Source: Streptomyces sp. Edi2 | GTDB taxonomy: Bacteria > Actinomycetota > Actinomycetes > Streptomycetales > Streptomycetaceae | Length of the DNA stretch: 64,000 nt | NCBI RefSeq assembly: GCF_040253635.1 | Contig: NZ_JBEJGX010000003.1 | Span: 5,977,501-6,041,500, forward strand | Direction: 5' to 3' | Shown here: piece by piece, positions 1 through 8,244 of the stretch | Numbering within the stretch: position 1 is the first letter of the stretch | Layout of the letters: the number at the start of each line of letters is the position of its first letter | Translations under genes and position numbers: made by a program | The notes under the pieces: model-generated | Told to the model about the DNA's origin: nothing | What the model saw: only the letters and a program-made list of their open reading frames with translations | The model's database searches: none

Positions 1-1
1 G

Positions 2-1822
2 GGTGCGCCGGGGCCGGGAGGCGAGGGCCCGACGCCGCTCGCGCACACCGGGGAGCAGCCGCCCCCGGCACGGACGACCGATGCCGCGCACCCCGCGGCC
101 GCCGAGCCGCGCGCCTCCCATCCGGGGCTCCAGAAGCCCGGCCCGCCGCAGCCGTCTTCCGCCCCGGGGGCCGCCACCCGCACCGACGCACCGCAGACCG
201 ACGCGACGCATCCCGGCCCAGCGCATCCCGGCCCCGCCCAGCCCAACGCGCCGCAGCCGGACGCACCGCGGACCGCTGCCCGCCACGCCACCGGTCCGCA
301 GACCACTGCCCCGCATGCCACCGGCCCCCAGACCACCCCACAGACCACCCCTCTGGCCGCCGTCCCGGGCCCGACCGTCGGACCCGACGGCTCAGCGCAG
401 AACGGCCCGGACAGCCCGGAAGCTACGCACGGCCCGGACGGCCCCTTCGTCCCCCACCCCGGCGACGGCGGCCCCCGCCCGGCAGCCGCCACCGCCGCGC
501 CGTACGCGTCCCAGCCGCAGCCCTACCCCGGCCTGCCCGGCGACCACGGACCGGCCTGCCCCCAGGGTCAGCACCCGGCCCCCCAGGGTCAGCACCCGGC
601 CCCCCAGGGTCAGCACCCCGCCCCCCAAGGCGCCTGGCAGCACTACGACCCCTGGAGCGCGCCGCTGCAGGGCGGGCCCCTCGCCCCGTCCTCGCACGCG
701 CACGACCGGCGCCGCCGGCGCGGTCAGCTGGTCGCCGGCGCGGTGGCCCTCGCACTCCTCGCGGGCGGCATCGGCGGCTGCATCGGCGCCTACGTCGAGC
801 GCTACGGCGGGATCAACGACATCAGGCTGCCGCAGTCCGCCGGTGACGAGGGAGGCCGCAGGTCCGACAGTGTCGCCGGGATCGCGCACACCGCGCTGCC
901 CGGCGTCGTCACGATCCATGTGCGGGGCAGCGCCGAACAGGGCACCGGCACCGGCTTCGTCCTCGACCGCCAGGGCCACATCCTCACCAACAACCATGTC
1001 GTCCAGCCGGCCGGCAGCGGTGGCGAGATCTCGGTGACCTTCAGCGGCGGCCAGACGGCCAAGGCCAAGGTCGTCGGCCAGGACGGGGGCTATGACCTCG
1101 CCGTCGTCCAGGTGGAGGGCGTCACGGGACTGCATCCGCTCACCCTCGGCAACTCCGACTCCGTGCAGGTCGGCGACCCGGTGGTGGCGATCGGCGCACC
1201 CTTCGACCTCGCCAACACCGTCACCTCGGGGATCATCAGCGCCAAGCAGCGCCCGATCACCGCGGGCGGCGAGAAGGGTGACGGCAGCGACGTCTCGTAC
1301 GTGGACGCGCTGCAGACCGATGCGCCCATCAACCCCGGTAACTCCGGCGGCCCGCTGGTGGACGCCAAGGCGCGGGTGATCGGCATCAACAGCGCCATCC
1401 GGGCGGCCGACAGCGGCAGCGGCCCGGTCGGCGGCGCCCAGGGCGGCAGCATAGGGCTGGGCTTCGCCATACCGATCAACCAGGCCAAGCGGGTTGCCGA
1501 GGAGCTGATCAACACCGGCCGGGCGACCCATCCGGTGATCGGCGTGACCCTGGAGATGGAGTACGCCGGTGACGGGGCGCGGGTCGGCGAGCACAGCAAG
1601 AGCGGCAAGCCGCCGGTCATCCCGGACGGCCCCGGTGCCAAGGCCGGGATCAAGGCCGGCGATGTGATCACCAAGGTGGACGGCGCCCCGGTGCACAGCG
1701 GTGAGGAACTGATCGTCAAGATCCGCAGCCACCGGCCCGGCGACACGCTGGCGCTCACCCTCCGGAGGGGCGGCAAGGACCGCTCCGTACGGCTCAGCCT
1801 GGGTTCCTCCAGCACGGGCTGA
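2..1822 (+). CDS. HtrA/DegP-like membrane serine protease with PDZ domain (5' end outside window)
   Basis: The reading frame is open from base 2, so the start lies upstream and about 606 residues are visible. The first ~235 residues are a proline- and glutamine-rich cytoplasmic region. It ends in three copies of a 21-bp unit (561-623) giving PQGQHPA repeats. One membrane segment follows an RRRR stop (about residue 241-262). The extracytoplasmic trypsin-like domain has its triad in TNNHVV (His, ~995), YDLAVV (Asp, ~1094) and GNSGGP (Ser, ~1343). A single C-terminal PDZ domain spans about 1545-1800. Family knowledge: type II membrane HtrA proteases degrade or refold misfolded exported proteins, often under envelope stress. 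The next gene is tatB, which fits an export and quality-control neighbourhood. The substrate is unknown. Confidence 0.93.
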   Translation, partial: GAPGPGGEGPTPLAHTGEQPPPARTTDAAHPAAAEPRASHPGLQKPGPPQPSSAPGAATRTDAPQTDATHPGPAHPGPAQPNAPQPDAPRTAARHATGPQTTAPHATGPQTTPQTTPLAAVPGPTVGPDGSAQNGPDSPEATHGPDGPFVPHPGDGGPRPAAATAAPYASQPQPYPGLPGDHGPACPQGQHPAPQGQHPAPQGQHPAPQGAWQHYDPWSAPLQGGPLAPSSHAHDRRRRRGQLVAGAVALALLAGGIGGCIGAYVERYGGINDIRLPQSAGDEGGRRSDSVAGIAHTALPGVVTIHVRGSAEQGTGTGFVLDRQGHILTNNHVVQPAGSGGEISVTFSGGQTAKAKVVGQDGGYDLAVVQVEGVTGLHPLTLGNSDSVQVGDPVVAIGAPFDLANTVTSGIISAKQRPITAGGEKGDGSDVSYVDALQTDAPINPGNSGGPLVDAKARVIGINSAIRAADSGSGPVGGAQGGSIGLGFAIPINQAKRVAEELINTGRATHPVIGVTLEMEYAGDGARVGEHSKSGKPPVIPDGPGAKAGIKAGDVITKVDGAPVHSGEELIVKIRSHRPGDTLALTLRRGGKDRSVRLSLGSSSTG

Positions 1823-1938
1823 TCGTTTGCATGGTGTTGGTACGGGCGACTCCCGCCCGACGTACGGGGCCAGGTACCGTGATAGGCGGCCTGGCCCATA
1901 GGCCGACGAAGGCCGCGGATTACCCAAGGAGCTGCTAG

Positions 1939-2424
1939 GTGTTCTTCGATATAGGACCCCTCGAGCTGGTGGCGCTCGTGATCCTTGCGGTGCTCGTCTT
2001 CGGTCCGGACAAGCTGCCCAAGGTCATCCAGGACGTCATGGGCTTCATCCGCAAGGTGCGGGCGTTCTCCGACAGCGCCAAGGAAGACATCCGCAGCGAG
2101 CTCGGGCCGGACTTCAAGGACTTCGAGTTCGAGGACCTCAAGCCCAAGAACTTCGTGCGCAAGCATGTCCTGGACAAGGACGAGTACGGCCTCAAGGACC
2201 TTCAGGAGATCCGTAACGGCTTCGACCTGAAGAAGGAGATGGCCGAGGTCACCGACGCCGTCCACGGCCACGACAGCGCCTCTTCCGCCACGCCCTCGAA
2301 CGGGGCAGGTCCAAGCCTGTCCAAGGAGTCCCCGGCCGCCTCCGCCGGCCGCCCTGACCTGGTGAAGAAGAACGGAAGCCCTCAGCCGGACGAGCGTCCG
2401 CCGTTCGACGCCGATGCCACCTGA
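1939..2424 (+). CDS. tatB: Sec-independent (twin-arginine) translocase subunit TatB
   Basis: 161 residues. The GTG start follows AAGGAG (1926-1931) at good spacing. The N-terminus has the TatA/B signature: a short hydrophobic helix (residues ~5-22, ELVALVILAVLVFGP) with a conserved Glu and FGP hinge, then an amphipathic helix (DKLPKVIQDVMGFIRKVR) and a charged, disordered tail. The length and long tail fit TatB rather than TatA. TatB with TatC recognises twin-arginine signal peptides and passes folded proteins across the membrane. It sits 116 bp after the HtrA-like protease, a pairing I recall as conserved in streptomycetes. Confidence 0.93.
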   Translation: MFFDIGPLELVALVILAVLVFGPDKLPKVIQDVMGFIRKVRAFSDSAKEDIRSELGPDFKDFEFEDLKPKNFVRKHVLDKDEYGLKDLQEIRNGFDLKKEMAEVTDAVHGHDSASSATPSNGAGPSLSKESPAASAGRPDLVKKNGSPQPDERPPFDADAT

Positions 2425-2543
2425 CACACACCGGTATGACCGGCTGTGTTGACGCCTATGGCTATGCTCCGGGTGTCCGGGGTTCGGTCGCCTGAGGGGG
2501 GCGGGCCGCCCACGACGCAGGGCAACAAGGAGGCTCCGCGCAG

Positions 2544-3206
2544 ATGGAGACGACGAGTCGGACAGCGGCACAAGGGGTGTCCGCGGAGGCCGGCCGGAAG
2601 GTCGACGGCTATCTGCTGGCCGCGTTCCCGTGGTACGGCCTCGACGAGGCGTTCACCGGTCCGCGCTGGCTGATGCAGGTCGGCGCAGCCGCGGACGGCA
2701 CCGTCGAACACGGCGCCACCGGGCATGGCGAGGAGCCCACCATCAAGGTGGAACCGCCGCAGGACGAGCGGTTCGCGGTCGTGGTGACGGTCGCCAGCCG
2801 TCCCGTACGGCGCAGTGCCGACGGCACCGGTGTACTGGAGGCGACCTCGGTCTCGACGGCCGCCTGGCTCGCCGGCTCGGGCCTGCTCGCACAGACCTGG
2901 CCCACGCAGATGGACCGGACGCTGCGCCAGGACTGGCTGGATCAGCAGACGATGCTCGCCTGGGAGCTGGCCGACGACCTCGGCGGCGGGAGCTGGAGCG
3001 AGCTGATGCTGCCGGTGGACGGCGTGCCGACGTCCTTCGCCTACCGCGAGTCCGAGTACGGCTGGGTGCTGGCCGGCTCGGCGAGCGAGGGGGCCGAGGG
3101 GGCCGAGGGGCACGAGGGCGTCCACATCGGTGCCTACGGGCGGGGGATGAGCGCGTACGGGCTGGGCTTCTCGGTGATCAAGGATCTGACCGAGTACGAG
3201 GGCTGA
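2544..3206 (+). CDS. conserved hypothetical protein
   Basis: 220 residues, ATG start after a strong AAGGAGG (2528-2534). No signal peptide or membrane segment is visible. The protein is rich in Trp, Gly and acidic residues, with a low-complexity EGAEGAEGHEG stretch near residue 185. The C-terminal part (YGRGMSAYGLGFSVIKDL) looks like a folded beta-rich end. I do not recognise the family. It lies between tatB and mrp, convergent with mrp across a perfect bidirectional hairpin. It is probably cytoplasmic; no function can be assigned from sequence. Confidence 0.8.
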   Translation: METTSRTAAQGVSAEAGRKVDGYLLAAFPWYGLDEAFTGPRWLMQVGAAADGTVEHGATGHGEEPTIKVEPPQDERFAVVVTVASRPVRRSADGTGVLEATSVSTAAWLAGSGLLAQTWPTQMDRTLRQDWLDQQTMLAWELADDLGGGSWSELMLPVDGVPTSFAYRESEYGWVLAGSASEGAEGAEGHEGVHIGAYGRGMSAYGLGFSVIKDLTEYEG

Positions 3207-3242
3207 GCGGCAGCGCACGAAGAGCGCCGGACGGCAACGCAA

Positions 3243-3272
3243 AAGGGGCGGGCCCGCACGGGCCCGCCCCTT
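3243..3272. terminator. bidirectional intrinsic terminator between convergent genes
   Basis: Perfect 13-bp inverted repeat (3243-3255 with 3260-3272) with a 4-nt loop. The arm starts AAGGGGC, so both transcripts end in a short U/A flank. It sits between the stop of the hypothetical (3206) and the stop of mrp (3305) and can serve both. Confidence 0.85.
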
Positions 3273-3304
3273 GCGCGTCCGCCGGCCTCGCGGCGGATGC
3301 GCTC

Positions 3305-4465
3305 TCAGAACTTGTTGCGCGGGGTGATGCCCAGCGACATGCCCTGCAGGCCGCGCTGGCGGCCGCCCAGCTTGCCCGCGATGGTGCGGATCGCCGAGCC
3401 GGCGGGGGAGTCGGGATCGGTCAGCACGACCGGCTTGCCCTCGTCGCCGCCCTCGCGCAGCCGGACGTCGATCGGGATCGCGCCGAGCACCGGCACCTGC
3501 GTACCGGTCGTCTTCGTCAGGCCCTCGGCGACCCGCTCGCCGCCGCCGGTGCCGAAGACATCGACCATCTCGTCGCAGTGCGGGCAGGGCAGCCCGGACA
3601 TGTTCTCGACCACGCCGACGATCTTCTGGTGGGTCTGCACGGCGATCGAACCGGCCCGCTCGGCGACCTCGGCCGCGGCCTGCTGCGGGGTGGTGACGAC
3701 CAGGATCTCGGCGTTCGGGACGAGCTGGGCCACCGAGATGGCGATATCGCCGGTGCCGGGCGGCAGGTCCAGCAGCAGCACGTCCAGGTCGCCCCAGTAC
3801 ACATCGGCCAGGAACTGCTGGAGCGCACGGTGCAGCATCGGGCCGCGCCAGACCACCGGGGCGTTGCCCGGGGTGAACATGCCGATCGAGATGACCTTCA
3901 CGCCGTTCGCCGACGGCGGCATGATCATGTTCTCGACCTGGGTGGGCTTGCCGTAGGCGCCCAGCATGCGGGGTACGGAGTGGCCGTAGATGTCGGCGTC
4001 CACGACACCGACCTTCAGGCCGTCGGCCGCCATCGCCGCGGCGAGGTTGACGGTCACCGACGACTTGCCGACGCCGCCCTTGCCGGAGGCGACGGCGTAG
4101 ACCCGGGTCAGCGAACCGGGCTGGGCGAACGGCACCTCGCGCTCGGGGGTGCCCCCGCGCAGCGAGGCCGTCAGCTCCTTGCGCTGCTCGTCGCTCATCA
4201 CGTCCAGCTCGACGGCGACGGAGGTGACGCCCTCGACCCGCTCGACGGCCTCCCGCACATTGCTGGTGATCGTCTCGCGCATCGGACAGCCGGAGACCGT
4301 GAGGTAGACCACGACCGCCACCGCGCCGTCCGCCGCGATGTCCACCGATTTGACCATCCCCAGCTCGGTGATGGGGCGGTGGATCTCGGGGTCGTTCACC
4401 GTCGCGAGCGCTTCGCGGACCGCGTCCTCGCTCGGGGTGGCGCCTTCGGGCGTGTGGGTAGCCAT
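3305..4465 (-). CDS. mrp: Mrp/ApbC-type P-loop ATPase, Fe-S cluster carrier
   Basis: 386 residues from the ATG at 4465. A longer frame to 4582 exists, but homology begins here and the start sits exactly where a promoter predicts +1. Residues ~10-88 are a MIP18/DUF59 domain with a conserved Cys (SGCPMRET, residue 60). The NTPase domain has a deviant Walker A (SGKGGVGKSS, 127-136), a second lysine-containing switch (VDADIYGHS) and a CPHC pair (294-297) that in this family bridges a [4Fe-4S] cluster at the dimer interface. Family role: ATP-dependent scaffold or carrier delivering Fe-S clusters to apoproteins in the cytoplasm. It is transcribed without an SD sequence. Confidence 0.94.
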   Translation of the reverse strand: MATHTPEGATPSEDAVREALATVNDPEIHRPITELGMVKSVDIAADGAVAVVVYLTVSGCPMRETITSNVREAVERVEGVTSVAVELDVMSDEQRKELTASLRGGTPEREVPFAQPGSLTRVYAVASGKGGVGKSSVTVNLAAAMAADGLKVGVVDADIYGHSVPRMLGAYGKPTQVENMIMPPSANGVKVISIGMFTPGNAPVVWRGPMLHRALQQFLADVYWGDLDVLLLDLPPGTGDIAISVAQLVPNAEILVVTTPQQAAAEVAERAGSIAVQTHQKIVGVVENMSGLPCPHCDEMVDVFGTGGGERVAEGLTKTTGTQVPVLGAIPIDVRLREGGDEGKPVVLTDPDSPAGSAIRTIAGKLGGRQRGLQGMSLGITPRNKF

Positions 4466-4471
4466 GTAGAG

Positions 4472-4500
4472 ATAGTACGGCCGCGCAAAGCGCGTCCCAA
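4472..4500 (-). promoter_or_regulatory. promoter for a leaderless mrp transcript
   Basis: On the minus strand: -35 TTGGGA (4495-4500), a 17-nt spacer, -10 TACTAT (4472-4477), then six nucleotides to the ATG at 4465. This puts +1 at the A of the start codon. No SD precedes the ATG, which agrees with a leaderless mRNA. Confidence 0.65.
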
Positions 4501-4562
4501 AGGGGTGGTGGTGGGGCGACGGGAGGGCGGTACGGCGCGTGAGGGTGCCTCCGGAAAGCCCG

Positions 4563-5147
4563 TCAGCGGTCGCGTTCATCACTCTCCGCGCCGGCCGGCT
4601 GCCGCAGCTCCAGATCCCGCAGCATGTCCTGGAGCTCGGAGCGGATCCAGTCGCGGGTGGCGACCTCGCCCAGGCCGAGCCGCAGGGCCGCGATCTCCCT
4701 GGTCAGATACTCGGTATCGGCGATGGACCGCTCGTTCTGCTTGCGGTCCTGCTCGTGGGTGACCCGGTCGCGGTCGTCCTGGCGGTTCTGCGCCAGCAGG
4801 ATCAGCGGCGCGGCGTACGACGCCTGCAGGGACAGCGCCAGCGTCAGGAAGATGAACGGGTACTGATCGAACCTCAGGCCACTGGGCGCCGTGGTGTTCC
4901 ACAGGACCCACAGGATGATGGTGACGGTCATCCAGACGATGAAGCGGCCGGTTCCCAGGAAGCGGGCGATCTTCTCCGAAAGCCGCCCGAACGCCTCCGG
5001 GTCGTACTCCGGCAGGAACGTACGGCGCGGCGCGCGCGGCTGGTCGAGGCGCACCCGCGGCCGGTCCGCGCCCCGGCGCATCGCGGAGGCTCCGTTCGCC
5101 CGCGACCGCTGACCGGCGCCGTCCCGCTCCTCACCGGCCATGGGCAC
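4563..5147 (-). CDS. DUF1003 family membrane protein
   Basis: About 194 residues. Two in-frame ATGs (5147, 5141) are possible starts; both overlap the end of the upstream gene. A basic N-terminus leads into LSEKIARFLGTGRFIVW, then two transmembrane helices (~68-88 and ~98-118) separated by a short RFDQYPF loop. The C-terminal cytoplasmic part is helical, with the DUF1003 signature QNRQDDRDR and a likely coiled coil. Function is unknown for the family. The overlap with the MgtE-N/CBS gene suggests translational coupling and a shared role. Confidence 0.88.
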   Translation of the reverse strand: MPMAGEERDGAGQRSRANGASAMRRGADRPRVRLDQPRAPRRTFLPEYDPEAFGRLSEKIARFLGTGRFIVWMTVTIILWVLWNTTAPSGLRFDQYPFIFLTLALSLQASYAAPLILLAQNRQDDRDRVTHEQDRKQNERSIADTEYLTREIAALRLGLGEVATRDWIRSELQDMLRDLELRQPAGAESDERDR

Positions 5148-6438
5148 TCTCCCCCAGGGGCCGGTCGCCGTTCAGACCGGCCGTGGCCGGGTCGTGCAGC
5201 CCGTCCTCCCGCCAGTCGTCCGGCAGCAGGTGGTCCAGTACGTCGTCGACGGTGACCGCACCCAGCAGCGCCCCGCTCTCGTCCACGACCGGGGCGGCGA
5301 CCATGTTGTACGCGGCCAGATAGCTGGTCACCTCCGGCAGCGGGGTGTCCGGGGGCAGGGCCGGCAGATCGGTGTCGGCGATCGAGCTGACGAGGGTGAA
5401 CGGCGGGTCGCGCAGCAGCCGTTGGAAGTGCACCAGGCCCAGGTACTTGCCGGTGGGCGTCTCGTCCGGCGGCCGGCAGACGTAGATCTGGGCGGCCAGC
5501 GCGGGCGAGAGGTCCGGGTCGCGCACCCGCGCCAGCGCGTCCGCGACCGTCGCGTCCGGGCGCAGCACGATCGGCTCGGTGGTCATCAGCCCGCCCGCGG
5601 TCCGCTCCTCGTACGACATCAGCCGCCGCACATCGGCGGCCTCCTCCGGCCGCATCAGCGCCAGCAGCCGTTCCTTCTCCTCCTCCGGCAGCTCGGAGAG
5701 CAGATCGGCGGCGTCGTCCGGGTCCATCGCCTCCAGGACGTCGGCGGCCCGCTCGTCCTGCAGCTTGCCGATGATCTCGACCTGGTCGTCCTCCGGCAGC
5801 TCCTCCAGGACATCCGCCAGCCGGTCGTCGTCGAGCGCCGCGGCGACCTCGGCGCGCCGCTTGGCGGAGAGGTGGTGGAGCACGCCGGCGAGGTCGGCGG
5901 GCCGCAGCTGTTCGAAGGTGGCCAGCAGGCTCTCCGCGCCCTGCCCGTGCTCCTCCAGCGAGAAGCCGGTCACCGCCGACCACTCCACGGTCAGCGTCTC
6001 GCCCTTCCGCCGCAGCGCCCCGCCCTTGCCCTTCCGTACGAAGACCTTGTCGATCTCCCAGTCGCGGCGGGCCGGCAGCTGGGTGAGGCCGATGTCGAGG
6101 ACGGTGACCTCCTCGTCGGTCTCCACCAGGCGCACCCGCCGGTCGAGCAGTTCGCCGAGTACCAGCGTCTCGGACGCCCGCTGCTCGAAGCGCCGCATAT
6201 TGACCACGCCGGTGATGATGATCTGGCCGGACTCCACCCCGGTCACCCGCGTCATGGGCACGAAGATCCGGCGCCTGCTGATCACCTCGACGACCACCCC
6301 GAGCACCCGCGGGGGGCGGTCCCCGACCCGGAGCAGCGCGACGAGGTCCCGCAGCCGGCCGACCTGGTCGCCGTTGGGGTCGAAGACGGCGATGCCGGCG
6401 AGATGGGAGACGAAGACCCGGGGAGTCACCACTGCCAT
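5131..6438 (-). CDS. soluble MgtE N-domain / CBS-pair protein with PRC-barrel-like N-terminus
   Basis: 435 residues with no transmembrane segment. Residues ~5-145 hold two PRC-barrel-like stretches (NGDQVGRLRDLVAL and a later LLDRRVRLVETDEEV). Residues ~175-275 are the acidic, repeat-rich MgtE N-domain (LPEDDQVEI, MDPDDAADLLSELPEEE). A CBS pair follows at ~285-410 (MTTEPIVLRPDATVADAL; VVDESGALLGAVTVDDVLDHLL). In true MgtE channels these domains sense Mg2+ and gate a C-terminal pore, which is missing here. A corA gene lies 2 kb away. A Mg2+- or nucleotide-sensing regulatory role is an inference. Confidence 0.9.
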   Translation of the reverse strand: MAVVTPRVFVSHLAGIAVFDPNGDQVGRLRDLVALLRVGDRPPRVLGVVVEVISRRRIFVPMTRVTGVESGQIIITGVVNMRRFEQRASETLVLGELLDRRVRLVETDEEVTVLDIGLTQLPARRDWEIDKVFVRKGKGGALRRKGETLTVEWSAVTGFSLEEHGQGAESLLATFEQLRPADLAGVLHHLSAKRRAEVAAALDDDRLADVLEELPEDDQVEIIGKLQDERAADVLEAMDPDDAADLLSELPEEEKERLLALMRPEEAADVRRLMSYEERTAGGLMTTEPIVLRPDATVADALARVRDPDLSPALAAQIYVCRPPDETPTGKYLGLVHFQRLLRDPPFTLVSSIADTDLPALPPDTPLPEVTSYLAAYNMVAAPVVDESGALLGAVTVDDVLDHLLPDDWREDGLHDPATAGLNGDRPLGESAHGR

Positions 6439-6635
6439 GCAGAGTGCCGCCCTTTCTCCCGTTAAGCCCCGAAATAGGGCATCAATCCGGGTTCAGGCTA
6501 ACGCGCCCCGGCCCGCGCCGCCCCGGTGAAGGAGGCCGTAGGGTGACCGCCACGCTCCCCGCCGAAGACCGTGCGCGGCCCAGGTACGCTGCCGTACTGC
6601 TGTCGAGGTCACCCGCATCAGGAGGCACAGCCGAC

Positions 6636-7415
6636 GTGAGCGCAATTCCCCCGGGCGCCGGCCCCCGACCCCTGGCCGGAACCCGTCGTACGCGACGGGC
6701 CGCGCTCATGGGGGCGGCTTGTGCGGTACTGGCCGTGGCGGTGACGGGCTGCGGCGGGGAAGACCCGGACGCCGGCACCAACGGCGTGGGGAAGCTGTCC
6801 GCCGCGAAGATCGAATCCAAGGCGCGGGCCGCGGCCCAGCGGGCGGACACCGTGCACCTCTCCGGCAATGTCGTCAGCCAGGGCCGCACCTACAAGCTCG
6901 ACATGCGGCTGGCGAAGGGCGGTGCGAAGGGGGAGCTGACCACGAAGGCGGCCGCCTTCCAGCTGCTGCGGGTCGGCGATGCGCTCTATCTGAAGGCGAA
7001 TGCGGCCTTCTGGGCCGGCGAGAAGAGCGGCGGCTCGGGCAAGCCCAACCAGGCGGCGGGCAAGCTCGATGGCAAATACGTCAAGGTGCCCGCCGGCGAC
7101 CCGGTCTACCAGCGCTTCAGCGGCTTCACCGACAAGGACACCCTGCTCGCCGGCCTCCTCGGCCTGCACGGCAAGCTGACGACCGGCAACCGCAGCGATA
7201 TCGACGGGGTCCGCACCGTCCGGGTGGCCGCCGGCGCGGGCTCCGGCGGCACCCTGGACGTCTCCCTGGAGGGCACGCCCTACCCGCTGCGGCTCCAGCG
7301 CGCGGGCGGTGCGGGGGTGGTCCGGCTGGCCGACTGGGGCCGGAGCGTGGACCTCAAGGCCCCGCCCAGGAACCAGGTCGTGGATTACGGCTCCAAGATC
7401 TCCGGCAAGGGCTGA
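6636..7415 (+). CDS. secreted lipoprotein, LppX/LprG-like beta fold
   Basis: 259 residues from the GTG at 6636, chosen because AGGAGG (6620-6625) sits just upstream. The signal peptide has twin arginines (RRTRRAALMG), a hydrophobic core and a lipobox VTGC followed by GG, so Cys is the predicted lipidation site. The mature part alternates short hydrophobic strands (YKLDMRLA, FQLLRVGDALYLKAN, GTLDVSLEGTPYPLRLQRAG), like mycobacterial LppX/LprAFG-type lipid-carrying lipoproteins. It is anchored on the outer face of the membrane. The ligand is unknown; the fold assignment is from pattern only. It is divergent from the MgtE-N/CBS gene. Confidence 0.85.
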   Translation: MSAIPPGAGPRPLAGTRRTRRAALMGAACAVLAVAVTGCGGEDPDAGTNGVGKLSAAKIESKARAAAQRADTVHLSGNVVSQGRTYKLDMRLAKGGAKGELTTKAAAFQLLRVGDALYLKANAAFWAGEKSGGSGKPNQAAGKLDGKYVKVPAGDPVYQRFSGFTDKDTLLAGLLGLHGKLTTGNRSDIDGVRTVRVAAGAGSGGTLDVSLEGTPYPLRLQRAGGAGVVRLADWGRSVDLKAPPRNQVVDYGSKISGKG

Positions 7416-7521
7416 GAAAGGCCGGGAAAGCGCTGAAAACGGGCCGAATGAGGCCCGGGCCCCGGGAACGGGCCGCGGCCCTCACCGCCCGGGTTCAGCC
7501 CTTTGCGCCACCACCCGGGCT

Positions 7522-8061
7522 TCAGCCCTTGCGCCCCCGCCGCAGCAGCTTCGGCAGCGCCGCGGGCGCGGGACGCCGGGTGATCGCGGGGGTCGCGAGC
7601 GGCGGCGCGGCGTGGGAGTCCGCCGGCATCTGCCCGGGGCGCTGCTCCGCCGCCCAGGTCGGCTCCAGCCGCAGCACCCGGCACTCGCGCGCCCAGCGCT
7701 CCGTCAGGGTGTCGGCATCCGGCGCGTTGAGGCGCTTGCCCTTCAGCTCGTCGACGGCGGCCTGCCAGGCCTCGCTCCTGGGTGCCGGCTCGACGACGGT
7801 GGCCTGCCAGACGATCAGCCGGCCGCCCTTGTCCTTGCTGCGTACGGTGACCGTCGCTGTACCGCCGTCGGTGAGCCCGAGGTCGTCCAGCGGCTGTTCG
7901 CCGTCCCCGCCTCCGACGAGGCAGGCGGCTCCGTCGTGCCACAGATGCCACAGCGCCCGGGCCGGGCCGGTGTTCCCCCGCACCCAGATGAGGCCGGACT
8001 TCTTCGTGGCCTCTTCGATGAGCGCCCGATCCTGCAGGGCCTGCGACACGGTCTCCGTCAT
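7522..8061 (-). CDS. conserved hypothetical protein
   Basis: 179 residues. The ATG at 8061 has no SD but lies 7 nt after TAGGCT, so the mRNA is probably leaderless. The N-terminal half (SGLIWVRGNTGPARALWHLWHDGAACLVGGGDGEQP) recalls flavin- or F420-binding split-barrel proteins, but I see no decisive motif. The C-terminal 40 residues are basic and proline-rich. There is no signal peptide or membrane segment. Confidence 0.8.
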   Translation of the reverse strand: MTETVSQALQDRALIEEATKKSGLIWVRGNTGPARALWHLWHDGAACLVGGGDGEQPLDDLGLTDGGTATVTVRSKDKGGRLIVWQATVVEPAPRSEAWQAAVDELKGKRLNAPDADTLTERWARECRVLRLEPTWAAEQRPGQMPADSHAAPPLATPAITRRPAPAALPKLLRRGRKG

Positions 8062-8068
8062 ACGGCCC

Positions 8069-8074
8069 AGCCTA
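8069..8074 (-). promoter_or_regulatory. -10 box TAGGCT, leaderless start
   Basis: TAGGCT on the minus strand, then 7 nt, then the ATG at 8061. No convincing -35 is visible. Confidence 0.45.
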
Positions 8075-8244
8075 ATGGCCCCGGTCGTGGCGCTCCGGGG
8101 CCGCCCGGACGCCGGGACGCGGCGGCCCGGGGCGCGGCGGTCCCTGAGGCCGTGGACCCGGTTGCCGCCGGGTCCGGTGCCGAGCGGCCCGATGCCGCGG
8201 GGCCGGGGTCACAGCAGCCACCCCGGCCACTGTGGCCACAGCGG

